Shown: piece after piece, positions 22,335 through 32,967 of the stretch
How the letters are laid out: each line of letters starts with the position of its first letter
How positions within the stretch are numbered: position 1 is the first letter of the stretch
Assembly (NCBI GenBank): GCA_031002005.1
Contig: CM061919.1
Span: forward strand, 33,073,088 to 33,137,087
DNA: 64,000 bases
Direction of reading: 5' to 3'
From: Vandiemenella viatica
Taxonomy: Eukaryota > Arthropoda > Insecta > Orthoptera > Morabidae
Notes under the pieces: generated by a model
Database searches by the model: none
What the model was told of the DNA's origin: nothing
The model's input: the letters and a program-made list of their open reading frames with translations, nothing else
Translations under genes and position numbers: made by a program

Positions 22335-22709
22335 TGGCTGAAACTTTATTTTAAGATTTAAAACTACTTACTGTTAGGTAAAGGAAAAAAAATTAGAATG
22401 AACCTTTTTTTTTATTTGTAATTGAAGAAAATTTCCCAGAAGGAATGTATTTAATACTATCTTTTTACTTTCATAATAGAAGCTCAGTTATATTACCATT
22501 AGCAAGACATATGATTACACTAAATTCAATTTTCTCTTTTTTTTTTTCATTTCTGTTCTAGACAGAATTTTGAATTATTTTGCAGTACTTATACTAATTT
22601 TTGCCTGTGGGATGTCTTCTTCTTTGTTTCCGCTACTTGCATCATCAGCTGCTGTGTATCCTTCCGAGCCTGCCGTCCAAGTAGTTACCTTGTATTGCGC
22701 TTTTATATG

Positions 22710-24264
22710 CATGGAGGAAGTAAATATATGGAGACGATGCAAGAGACCTTCACCACGCATTGAAGTGAAGCCGGGCGGAGGAGGAGTGGGGGGCTAGGCC
22801 GAACCCATACAGACACGGGGTATATGTACAAAAACCTCAAGGGGACTCTAGGATAAACGTAACGCCGCAATCTGGTGATGGATTATTATGTAACTCGATG
22901 AGACAAGTAAAAAATGAAGAATAAATTTTTTTGATATCATGCTTAGTTTTCGAGATATTCTGTCTCAAACGTGAATTGTTTTTGGTTGAAATTCAGAAGA
23001 AAACATTGGTCAAAGTCAAATTTGATGTCGGATTCTTATTTAAAAAGACGAGACAGATAAAAAATCAAGAATAAAAATTTTCGATATCTCACCTAGTTCT
23101 TGAGATGTACCGTTTAAAAAATGAGGTGTCTTGAGTTGAAATACAGAAGAATAATTTCGCAAAACTCAAATTTAATGATCGATTCTTATGTAACACGACT
23201 AGACAAATCGAAAATAAAGAATAAAATTTTTCGATATCTTGCTTAGTTTTCGGGATATACTGGGATTGGGTTGATATGCGGCCTGGATCAAAAATTAAAT
23301 CTGCCAAAGCCACAATGGTGGACATGCAGAATGGATATTTCAGTTTTTTTACTACCATTTGTGGTTAGGTTGAAATGCGGCCTAGATCAGAATAAAAATA
23401 GTTATCTTGTCTATACATCATAAGCTTAATTGGGAATACCTGGAAGCAGTTTATATCGCGATACACGTTTTGTCACTAACTTGGTTCTCATGAAATTACT
23501 AACAGTAATAGATAAATTCTTTGTCCCTTATGGAACAACAAAACCATTCTGGTACAGACTGCATTTAGACTTAACCACAATCTCCATTAAATTGGTGCTA
23601 TAGAATCAAACTTTGTACACACACTCACACACGCGTATTTGAATCGCAAACTGTATTTGCAGTAACAACATCGTTTGCTTCATCAAGATTCCTAGATTGC
23701 ATAGTATATTTTAACACATTTAATTTCATCATACATTGTCAGTATAAACTGCAATGTGACGGAACAAAGCGCAATATTAAATTAACTGAACCGCGATGTA
23801 AGACACACCCCCCTTAAATCTCATTTCAACACTCGTTAAAAAGTAATGCTAGTCTGTTATGTGCAAAATAGCAAGGTATGCAGATTTTCTACACTACACC
23901 AATAAAAATTTGAGAACAAAGTCATCCCATTGAGAACTATGACTAAATATTTATAGACAGGCACCGAAGTTTGCCAAACCTACCCACTTTTAAACGATAA
24001 TTAGAATTCAACTTACTTATGAAATGATATTCCAGGTTCTTTCCTCTCTTGACTATTTGTGTAACGGAATGCAACACAAGGTGGCATTTTAAAACACTTA
24101 TACACATTACAAAATGAAATAATCACAGCATCTAACATAATGTGATCATCGCATTTTTTTGTGATCGCAATATCGCAGCTGCCGTTACTGTGCATACGCG
24201 AGAGTTTAGAGCCTGCTTCACAGATTTAGCGTCACTTCTCCTCCATATATTTCCTTCCTCTATG
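22710..24264 (-). mobile_element. P-superfamily-like element, copy 1
   Basis: 1555 bp with terminal inverted repeats starting CATGGAGGAAG at both ends and near-identical 8-bp flanks (TTTATATG 22702-22709 and GTTATATG 24265-24272). The minus strand carries a THAP-like first exon near the right end (24017-24087). The left half is filled by the ~130-bp repeat module. This is the most diverged of three copies. P elements make 8-bp duplications, have ends beginning CATG and encode a THAP DNA-binding domain; together these favour the P superfamily over hAT, but the transposase core is absent. Confidence 0.75.
24017..24087 (-). pseudogene. THAP-like first exon, copy 1
   Basis: The ATG at 24087 opens MPPCVAFRYTNSQERKEPGI then SFHK, followed by GTAAGT. 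The second zinc-ligand Cys of the THAP pattern is replaced (RYT instead of GCT), so this copy is damaged. Compare copies 2 and 3. Confidence 0.6.
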
Positions 24265-24337
24265 GTTATATGTAGTCCCGTCGTACTAGGCTGACCAAAG
24301 TAGGTCCTTTAGCTGCGCTGATAAAAGTCGTTGTAGG

Positions 24338-26056
24338 CTTGGAGGAAGGAATATATGGAGACGATGCAATTGACCTTCGCACATACTGGAGTGAAACTGG
24401 GTGGAGAGAAGTGGGGAGGGGAGGCCGCCATAATGCTTGACCAGAGAAACACGGAAATATGCACAAAAACCTCAAGGGAATCATAAGACAACCGTGGCAC
24501 CGCAATTTGATGATGGATTATTATGTAACTCGACGAGACACATCAAAAATGAAGAATACATTTTTTTGATATCGTGCTTAGTTCTCGAGATGTACTGTCT
24601 CAAAAGAGTGGAGTTTCTGGTTGAAATTCAGAAGAAACGTTTCCCCAAAGACAAATTTGGTGATAGATTCTTATGTAACACGACGATACAAATCGAAAAT
24701 AAAGAATAAATTTTTTCGATATCTCGCTTAGTTCGTGAGATATACTGTCTCAAAAAGTGAGGTTGTTAGGTTATGAGGGGATTCAACTATAACCGTGGCG
24801 CCACAATTTGATGATGAATTCTTATGTAACTCGATGAGTGAAACTGAAAGTAAAGAATAAAATATTTTGATATCTCGCTTAGTTCTCGAGATATTGTACC
24901 TTAAAATTGACGTGGTTAGGTTGAAATGCGGCCTGGAACAGAAAAAAACTATCGCCATATCCATATTTGATGATGAAATCGGACGTAACTTAATGAGCAG
25001 TTAATTCTTTTTAACTTGAATAACAAACTGTTTATTTCTACAGTCCTTAAATTTTAGTTGATGTTCAAATAGGTTATATTTTCGCATTCTATTTCAGTAA
25101 TTGACAAGGAAGATTTCAAAATCTAGAAATATACTTGTAGACATATTTACAAACAGAAACAAGTAATATCTGAATTTTTTTTATTAAAAAAAATAAGAAT
25201 GTTTAGAGCTTTAAAAAAAGTTAATACTTCATAAAACCTCATAGTTACTGAGCTTACTTAGAAGATATTGTACTGGTAGTGGCCTATATAATTTTGCTAG
25301 AAAAATCAGTACATTCAAAAATCAGAAGCTAATAGCTAATAATAAATAAATTTTTGTTCTCTTCTGGTATATACCGCATTTCAACCTGCCAACATTTCCA
25401 TTAATATTGCCGCTACAAAACCAAACTATGTAGACACATCTAAACACAAGAAATGCATCGCGAACTACATTTCCTTCAACAAAGTTTATTTCATCACGTT
25501 TAGTAGTTCGCACAGCACAAATTATCACGATTAATTTCAGTGTAAACTTAAACGTGAGTAATGCATGCAGAATACCATATTCACTGTGTCGCGATGTAAA
25601 CATGACCCGTTTAAATTAAATTTCCAACATTTGTCTACAATAAGGCTAGCTTTCCAGGTACAAAATAGTAACATATGCTAATTGTCTACACTACACCAAC
25701 AAAAATTTGAGAATAATATGATCCTATTGAGAGCAATGAATAAATTTATACCGAATGGCACTAATGTTGCGGTTGCCTGTCAAATACTTCAAGAACGATA
25801 ATTACAATGTGACTTACTTATGAAACGCTGTTCCAGGTTTTTTCCTATCTCGTCTGTTTGTGCAACCATATGCATCACAACTTGGCATTATAGAAAACTT
25901 TAGAATATTAGAAAATGAAATATTCTCAGCAGCTGACACAGTGCAAACAGCCCAATGTTTTGATACTCCTACGATGTCCGTCGCGCAGGCACAGTTTTTT
26001 CACGAGGTTTCACGGATTTCGCGTTATCTCGTCTCCATTATATTCCTTCCTCCATG
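24338..26056 (-). mobile_element. P-superfamily-like element, copy 2
   Basis: 1719 bp, ends CTTGGAGGAAGG (left) and CCTTCCTCCATG (right), with the perfect 8-bp duplication GTTGTAGG at 24330-24337 and 26057-26064. The right end holds the THAP exon on the minus strand; the left 600 bp is the shared repeat module. It lies 65 bp from copy 1 and is over 90% alike to copy 3 by eye. Confidence 0.8.
25818..25888 (-). CDS. THAP-domain first exon, copy 2
   Basis: Minus-strand ATG at 25888 gives MPSCDAYGCTNRRDRKKPGT then AFHK. This matches the start of THAP zinc fingers: MP-x-C-x-A-x-G-C at residues 1-9, then a basic stretch and an FH pair. A consensus donor (GTAAGT) begins at 25817, right where THAP proteins continue with FP. 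The exon would supply the DNA-binding N-terminus of a P-like transposase. No second exon with the rest of the C2CH finger is present in the element, so this is a truncated relic or a regulatory product at most. Confidence 0.65.
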
Positions 26057-26243
26057 GTTGTAGGAAACTTGTGTTTTAATGTCTTTGCATTCAATATTGA
26101 ACATATATTTTCATACACACTGTCCTTGGTTCGTTATATTCGTCACTAATATATATTTTTTCACATTCTCTTAATTGGTCTACCTTACGACTTTTAACAG
26201 TTCTTTTTTCTTATTTCAACTGCTAATCACTTTTGTAAGTCTT

Positions 26244-26259
26244 GATATACAGTCAGCCA
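26244..26259 (-). other. Putative primer-binding site of LTR family 3
   Basis: TGGCTGACTGTATATC begins exactly after the CA end of the adjacent LTR on the minus strand, as expected for a tRNA primer site. Confidence 0.5.
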
Positions 26260-26464
26260 TGTAGAAATAGATAATTACTTTTAATTAATCAGTACTGACC
26301 ATGGTAGAAACCTTGTCAAAATATTTTTTTATATCTACATTAATCATTAAGTCCACTTACAACATCAGCAATTACTATTAGCCAAAGATTGCAGATTTTA
26401 GGCCAAAATTGAGATAAGTTTATTTCAACTAAACAGTGAAAAAATCCCGGAACATTACCAGAAC

Positions 26465-26608
26465 CATGGAGGAAGGAATATATGGAGACGACGCAAGGGA
26501 CCTTCGCCACATACTGGAGTGAAACCGGGTGGAGACCATGGAGGAAGGAATATATGGAGACGACGCAAGGGACCTTCGCCACATACTGGAGTGAAACCGG
26601 GTGGAGAC
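26465..26608. repeat. 72-bp tandem duplication of the P-like left end
   Basis: Two identical-looking 72-bp units, each starting CATGGAGGAAGG and ending GTGGAGAC. Copies 1 and 2 have one unit only. Confidence 0.85.
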
Positions 26609-28027
26609 AAGTGGGGAGGGGAGGCCGCCATATTGCTTGACCAAAGAAACACGGAAATATGCACAAAAACCTCAAGGGAATCATAAGACAACCGTGGCAC
26701 CGCAATTTGATGATGGATTATTACGTAACTCGACGAGACACATCAAAAATGAAGAATAAAATTTTTTGATATCGTGCTTAGTTCTCGAGATATACTGTCT
26801 CAAAAGAGTGGAGTTTTTGGTTGAAATTCAGAAAAAACGTGTCCCCAAAGTCAAATTTTATGATAGGTTCTTATGTAACACGACGATACAAATCGAAAAT
26901 AAAGAATAAAATTTTTCGATATCTCGCTTAGTTCGCGAGATATACTGTATCAAAAGTAAGGTTGTTAGGTTATTAGGGGATTCAACTATAACCGTGGCGC
27001 CGCAATTTGATGACGAATTCTTATGTAACTCGATGAGGGAAACTCAAAGTAAAGAATAAAATATTTTGATATCTCGCTTAGTTCTCGAGATATTGTACCT
27101 TAAAATTGACGTGGTTAGGTTGAAATGCGGCCTGGACCAGAAAAAACTATCGCCATATCCATATTTGATGATGAATTCGGACGTAACCTAATGAGCAGGT
27201 AATTCTTTTTAACTTGAATAACAAACTGTTTATTTATACAGTCCTTAAATTTTAGTTGATGTTCAAATAGGTTGTATTTTCACATTCTATTTCAGTAATT
27301 GACAAGAAAGATTTCAAAATCTAGAAATATACTTGTAGACATATTTACAAACAGAAACAAGTCATATATGAAATTTTAAAAAAAGCGTAAGTCAATGTTT
27401 AGAGCTTTCAAAAAAATTAATACTTCATAAAACCTCATAGTTTCTGAGCTTACTTAGAAGATATTGTACTGGTAGTGGCCTATATAATTTTGCTAGAAAA
27501 ATCAGTACATTCAAAAATCAGAAGCTAACAGCTAATAATTAATAAATTATTTGTTCTCTTCTGGTATACACCGCATTTCAACCTGCCAACATTTCCATTA
27601 AAATTGCCGCAACAAAACTAAACTATGTAGACACATCTAAACACAAGAAATGCATCGCGAACTACATTTCCGTCAACAAAGTTTATTTCATCACGTTTAG
27701 TAGTTCGCACAGCACAAATTATCACGATTAATTCCATCGTGCAATTTCAGTGTAAACTTAAACGTAAGTAATGCATGCAGAATACCATATTCACTGCGTC
27801 GCGATGTAAACATGACCCGTTTAAATTAAATTTCCAACATTTGTCTACAATAAGGCTAGCTTTTCAGGTGCAAAATAGTAACATATGCTAATTGTCTACA
27901 CTACACCAACAAAAATTTGAGAATAATATGATCCTATTGAGAGCAATGAATAAATTTATAGCGAATGGCACTAATGTTGCGGTTGCCTGTCAGATACTTC
28001 AAGAACGATAGTTACAATGTGACTTAC

Positions 28028-28098
28028 TTATGAAACGCTGTTCCAGGTTTTTTCCTATCTCGTCTGTTTGTGCAACCATATGCATCACAACTTGGCAT
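28028..28098 (-). CDS. THAP-domain first exon, copy 3
   Basis: The encoded peptide is the same as in copy 2 (MPSCDAYGC...AFHK), starting at 28098, with donor GTAAGT from 28027. Conservation of start, cysteines and donor between copies 2 and 3 suggests recent common origin; selection cannot be judged from two copies. Confidence 0.65.
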
Positions 28099-28399
28099 TA
28101 TAGAAAACTTTAGAATATTAGAAAATGAAATATTCTCAGCAGCTGACACAGTGCAAACAGCCCAATGTTTTGATACTCCTACGATGTCCGCCGCGCAGGC
28201 ACAGTTTTTTCACGAGGTTTCACGGATTTCGCGTTATCTCGTCTCCATATATTCCTTCCTCCATGACCAGAACACAATAACAAAGATTCTATTCTTTACA
28301 ATTATTCCAGTGGAACATTCAAAGTTATAATAACCAACCCAAAGAAAAATGATAATAAAACGAGGTGGGCCCTTCAATTAGTAATATGACAAGTTTTTC

Positions 28400-28889
28400 T
28401 GTTGTTCACGATAGTGGTTAGATCATTGTCCTCCACATATGAAATAAATAAGATTTGAAGGAAAAAGAGTTTGACTTGGATCATACGATGAAATAGTTAC
28501 AACACAATCAGTCTTTTCATTTATAATCATTCAGTTTCTCCTGGCATGAAGCTACTTGGTAGTGTTTATAGACAAGTTCAGTATTTTAACTGGGTTGTGG
28601 TGACTAATTTGATCTTTAATTGAATTTTAGTTGAAAAAGAACTATTGTTAATTGATGCTCTAGGTTTTTCTTCTCTCTTTTATTTTTTTTTAATGGTCTT
28701 GTTTTCTTTTACTCTTTATCTGAATTATTAGGTTGTATTTATCAATGGTACTTAAACATTTATTTATTTACTTGTATTTTTCCTAATGATCTTTAAACAT
28801 TTTCCTACTGTTCTGGCTTAAAAGTGTCTTGCATTCTTTGAGAATGTGTATCTGTTCTGTTGGTATTGCAAAATCATATTAAAAGGGTA
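28400..28889. other. No feature recognised
   Basis: AT-rich sequence with T-runs near 28680. I see no gene, splice-bounded exon or repeat boundary here. Confidence 0.5.
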
Positions 28890-28897
28890 GAGTTGAG

Positions 28898-29591
28898 GGC
28901 TCGAGCGCAACGCCAGGGTCCCAAGAAGTAAATGTGGTATCGGTCTGAAATTTACTACACACGTTCCTAAATGCATATTATTTCATAAAATGGTGCATAT
29001 GAAGCTGTCAAGCGTATGAAAAATGTATAAAGTTGTTTGAAATATGGGTAGCTCGTTAGAAGTAATCACGCAATAAATGCACGTTATTAGCTGTTATTAT
29101 TTATTCCACGTGTTCTTAAGTCTTCATTATTGGATAAAAACTGCTTTCCACCAGCAAATTGCCTACACTTGATAAGAAGAAACTTGTAACGAGCTAACCA
29201 TATTTCAAACAACTTTATACATTTTTCATACCCTTGACGGCTTCATATGCACCGTTTTATGAAATAATATGCATTTAGGAATGTATGTAGTAAATTTCAG
29301 ACCGATAGCACATTTACTTCTTGGGACCCTGACGTTGGGTTTAATCCTAGACTGCGATTCCACCACTGACCAGCGTTGACGTGACGTTGTTTTGACGTAT
29401 TCGCTGTCGACTACCAACATAATTAGGTTTATACCTTTTAGTGCTATTGTGACCTCGCGTAGCTCGGTCACAATAATTTAAAACTGTACAATATCGCGAA
29501 TACCTCAAAACAACGTCAATATGACGTCACATCAACGCCAGTCAGTGGCGGAATCGCAGTCTAGGATTAAACCTGACGTTGTGCTCAAACC
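28898..29591. mobile_element. MITE B: long-inverted-repeat element
   Basis: Inverted repeats of roughly 160 bp (28898-29058 against 29187-29337 plus 29582-29591), starting GGCTCGAGCGCAACG and GGTTTGAGCACAACG. It is flanked by the perfect 8-bp duplication GAGTTGAG (28890-28897 and 29592-29599). No ORF. An 8-bp duplication suggests mobilisation by a hAT or P-like transposase. MITE C is inserted in its right arm. Confidence 0.8.
29338..29573. mobile_element. MITE C: palindromic element nested in MITE B
   Basis: 236 bp, ends GGTTTAATCCTAG and CTAGGATTAAACC, with inverted arms of about 75 bp meeting around 29450. It is flanked by the perfect 8-bp duplication TGACGTTG (29330-29337 and 29574-29581). 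Removal rebuilds the arm of MITE B. No coding capacity. Confidence 0.85.
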
Positions 29592-29952
29592 GAGTTGAGA
29601 GTTCACATATCCCAGTTTCATTTCCTTGCTTCTTTTGAATTTCAAGATACTGGTGGTGTTATTTTCATATTTTTCTGATGTAATGAGTGTGAAAGATAAG
29701 CAATTTGTCCAAGATTTTTTCTTGAAATGTAAATAAAGAGGTTATTTTACATGAAAAACTGAAAAATTTATTTGAATAATTCATATAATACCAGAACAAA
29801 TAATTCACTTTCCATAATAGTTTGCTTGCATAAGAAGTCATGTTTATAGAGTCGTTCCTTGGTAGTCAAGTACTATCATTACATTTTTTGGTCCAAGACC
29901 ATTGATACATAGTTTAGTATTACCATTTCCTGGATCTGTTAATTTTTTTTTA

Positions 29953-30179
29953 ATTCACTTAAAGTCTCCCTAACAGTGAGCTCTTTAGAGACGGGAAAGG
30001 ATGGGAGGGGGGGAAGGAATTTGGCCATGGCCTTTTGAAGGAAGCATCCCGGTATTTGCCTGGAGTGATTTGGGAAACCATGGAAAACCCAAATCTGGAT
30101 GCCCAGACAGTGATTCGAACCGCCGTCCTCCCGAATGCGAGGCCAGAATGCTAGCCGTTACACCACCATGCTCGGTCTG
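29953..30179 (-). mobile_element. tRNA-headed SINE (family S), copy 1
   Basis: The minus strand starts ACCGAGCATGGTGGTGTAACGG (A box TGGTGTAACGG) with B box GGTTCGAATCAC about 50 nt on. The body has GGTTTTCCATGGTTTCCC and a T-rich tail. At least four other copies with this body occur here (44346, 46052, 56596, 59015). Flanks CTGTTAAT and CTGTATTAAT may be the target duplication. Confidence 0.8.
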
Positions 30180-30339
30180 TATTAATGAACCAGTGGCAAT
30201 TTCCCTACACGCCTATTTTCCTTTTTCTTGTTTTATCCTAAATTCGCCGAGTGTGGTTTGCCACCCACCTACTTCAGCCCATTATATTTTAATTACAACT
30301 TTCCTCCTGATGATCTAATTATAACATTAAAAATCAAAT

Positions 30340-31590
30340 ATGTAAAAAATCTCAGCTGTCCATCCCAAATTATAAACTAAGTTCTCATTTCTGTAGATGT
30401 AAAATGGAGAAAGGTGGAGTTGCCATTTTTGTTAAAAATAATATTCAATGCAATAGTGTAGCCGTAAGTAAGTACAGGGGCGTAGCTACTATGGGGCTAG
30501 GCAGTGCAGTGCACCGGGGTCCCATCGCTCAGGGGGCCCCATTGCTCAGGGGGCCCCAACCATACCTCAGGAGGGCCCCCAAGCGCACCTTTGGGGGCCC
30601 CCAAACTGGCGATCTTTTTTTTAAAGCTGTACCGTCATATAGGGGAGCCCCTCACTGCTCAGGGGGGCCCCAAACACTTCTGAGGGGGCCCCTAGCAGCA
30701 ACACAAAGCAAAAAAAAGGTCGCCCTATCTGGCCTGATGGCCCAAAATAAATTTTTTGCACCGGGGCCCTTGTTGACCTAGCTACGCCACTGAGTAAGTA
30801 TTGCATGGAAAAACACTTTGAATGCTGTGTTACTAAACTAGAATATGGTAAGGAAGAGCTCATATTAATAGCAATTTACAGGGCCCCCTCAGGAAATTTT
30901 AGTCTGTTTTTATCACAGTTAGAGTGTTTGTTACTATGTTTCAAAAATAACAAACAAATAGTTTTATATGGAGATTTTAATGTTGACTTTCTCAATCAAA
31001 GCAATGAGAGGCTAGATATGGAAGCCTTGATGTTGTCTTTTAACTTAACAGCACTTGTAAATTTTCCTACTAGAATACAAAATAATAGCAGGACTGCAAT
31101 TGATATTTTTTTTATGGATATTTCTCAGTACAGTAATTACGACATACTTCCAGTAATAAATGGTATCTCAGATCATGATGCCCAGCTGCTATGTATCAAG
31201 TCCAGAAACACTATTAAACAGATAGAGAAAAGCTGGGTTTATAGAAGAAATATTATTGAAAACAATATAAAACATTTCATAGGGGTTCACAGGGTGTTAA
31301 TGCAAAATTTGATTCCTTTCTCAATATATTTCTAACACTTTTCGAAGGAAGTTTCGAAATAAGGAAAGTTGTCAATACTCCAAACAATGAACTAGGTAAC
31401 AGCTGGATAATAAAGGGTATTAGAATATCTTGTAAAACAAAAAGAGACCTGTACTTAATAGTAAGAGAATCAGATAACTTAAAGCTCATTATAAAATTTA
31501 TTCTAAAATACTAAGAAATGTAATAAGAAAGGCCAAGAACAGGTATATATCAAAGAATATAGATATTTCGATAAAGGAAACAAAGAAACT
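30340..31590 (+). pseudogene. LINE C endonuclease and linker
   Basis: The frame reads SIPNYKLSS, then MEKGGVAIFVKNNIQ. It is split by the MITE within SKYC and continues MEKHFECCVTKLEYG, AIYRAPSGNF, YGDFNVDFLN (active-site Asp/Asn, near 30970) and GISDHDAQ (near 31155). A frameshift near 31290 follows, then NSWIIKGIRISCKTKRDLY (near 31390) in another frame, the linker typical of this LINE group. Removing the 318-bp MITE plus one 8-bp duplication restores the frame exactly. The product would be the target-nicking apurinic-type endonuclease. Confidence 0.75.
30475..30792. mobile_element. hAT-type MITE in LINE C
   Basis: 318 bp, terminal repeats CAGGGGCGTAGCTAC and GTAGCTACGCCACTG (consensus CAGKGGCGTAGCTA, a widespread hAT end). 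It has the perfect 8-bp duplication AGTAAGTA (30467-30474 and 30793-30800). The interior is G/C-run-rich (ggggcccc repeats), hence the spurious frames at 30404-30863. Confidence 0.9.
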
Positions 31591-31889
31591 GCCACGAGGC
31601 ACTGAAAATAAGATAGGATAGGGAAAATAAACAGAAACCCGTCACTTATCACAGATGAAGGCAGGAGGGCTAGACACGTAAAAACACAAAAACAAAGGAA
31701 TTGCACATTATTTCAACTTTAGTCTTAATCATGTGGGAGGCAAGACATATGGCAGGGGGAAAGATGTGGTCACATCCCAACCTGCCACATGAATGAAGCA
31801 CAGGCGGAAAACACGGAAGTGGCAGGATTGCCGGGAGGGGGGGGGGGGGGAAATAGGCTTGACCAGCGGTAAAAGTGAAACAAATTTGT

Positions 31890-32940
31890 TTATTCAAGGT
31901 GTGTTTCCAAATAGACTAAAATATACAGTTGTAAAACCGTTGTTTAAAAAAGGAGAATCAACATGTGTAGATAACTACTGTCCCATTTCATTACTGTCAG
32001 GATTCTCAAAGATTTTTGAAAAAGTCATGTATTGTAGAGTAATAAAACATGTTACGCAAAATAATATCCTCACTAAATCCCAATTTTGGTTCCAAAAAGG
32101 ATCATCTATAGAAATGGCTATATATTCATTTTTAAATAACACATTTGAGGAACTTAATAATAAAATGAGCCCTGTAGGAATATTTTGTGATCTTGCAAAA
32201 GCATTTGACTGTGTAAATCATGAACTACTTTTGAAAAAAAATGGAATCGCAGGTAAATGGTTTGGATCATACATGGAAAGTCGAATGATACTAAAATAAA
32301 CAAAGATGCTTCATCAGACTGGGAAAAATTAAAACATGGAATTCCACAAGGTTCTGTCCTAGGATCCCTCCTCTTTTTGTTGTATATCAATGACCTTCCT
32401 GGAAACTTATCTGGCAAAGTTAAGAGTGTTTTATTTGCAGATGGCACTAACCTGACTGTGAGAAAAACACCAAACAGCAATCTAGAATTTAATGTAAATG
32501 AAGTACTTAGTGAAGTAGCAAATTGGTTTAAGGCAAATTCATTAAAACTAAATTTTGAAAAAACACATTATATTAGGTTTAAAACAAAAAATTATGCACA
32601 GCCAGATTTACAAGTAAGCTATAAAAATAACACATTATTAGAAACAAAGAGTATAAAATTCCTTGGTATTAAAATAGATGAGAAACTCTGTTGGCATGAA
32701 CATATCACTTCACTACTGAAGAAGTTAAGTAGTGCCACCTTTGCAATACGAACACTTTCTCTAACGGCAGATCTAGAATTAACGAAACAGGTTTACTCCT
32801 CATATTTTCATTCAGTAATATCATATGGCATAATTTTTTGGGGAAACTCTTCACAAAGTAAAAAAGTTTTCATAGCACAGAAAAGAGCTATTAGGATGTT
32901 GTGTAGGGTAAAACCAAGAACTTCTTGCAGACAATGCTGA
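31890..32940 (+). pseudogene. LINE C reverse transcriptase
   Basis: Two overlapping plus-strand frames carry TVVKPLFKKGESTCVDNY (31925), GIFCDLAKAFDCVNHELL (32180, motif A), then after a frameshift near 32250 GIPQGSVLGSLLFLLYINDL (32338, motif B) and LFADGTNLTV (32431, motif C). Thumb segments FLGIKIDEKLCWHEHI and ISYGIIFWGNSS follow. The catalytic FADD has become FADG, so even a repaired frame would be inactive. It ends with IRMLCRVKPRTS. Confidence 0.8.
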
Positions 32941-32967
32941 CATACTAAGTGAAGATAGGCTGTCTAA

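Larger units (their letters stand above)
26465..28265 (-). mobile_element. P-superfamily-like element, copy 3
   Basis: 1801 bp, ends CATGGAGGAAGG and CCTTCCTCCATG, with the exact 8-bp duplication ACCAGAAC at 26457-26464 and 28266-28273. The empty site is visible in the related LTR at 21080. The left terminus is duplicated in tandem (two 72-bp units, 26465-26536 and 26537-26608). The THAP exon is intact at 28028-28098. No transposase catalytic region is present. Confidence 0.85.
26260..28391 (-). repeat. LTR of family 3, split by P-like copy 3
   Basis: Minus orientation TGTCATATTA (28391) to TTTCTACA (26260). The two halves, 28391-28274 and 26464-26260, are separated by P-like copy 3 and its 8-bp duplication. 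The uninterrupted paralogue at 20880-21193 has a single ACCAGAAC at the same place. Followed by the primer site at 26259, this is the 5' LTR of the element whose gag-like ORF lies at 22334-21623. Confidence 0.7.

Noticed and set aside
26429..26705. Three overlapping minus frames with a duplicated peptide
   Set aside because: Produced by the 72-bp tandem duplication of the P-like terminus; not a protein repeat.
22855..27150. CRISPR-like or regulatory array
   Set aside because: The repeats are long (~130 bp), variable, contiguous and inside eukaryotic transposons, with no unique spacers.
30100..30179. Functional tRNA gene
   Set aside because: A and B boxes are present, but the sequence does not close into a cloverleaf and continues into a SINE body; same for the heads at 44346 and 60587.
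30404..30781. 125-codon frame with G/P-rich repeats
   Set aside because: It is a chimera of the LINE C endonuclease and a hAT MITE; the repeats come from GGGGCCCC runs in the MITE.
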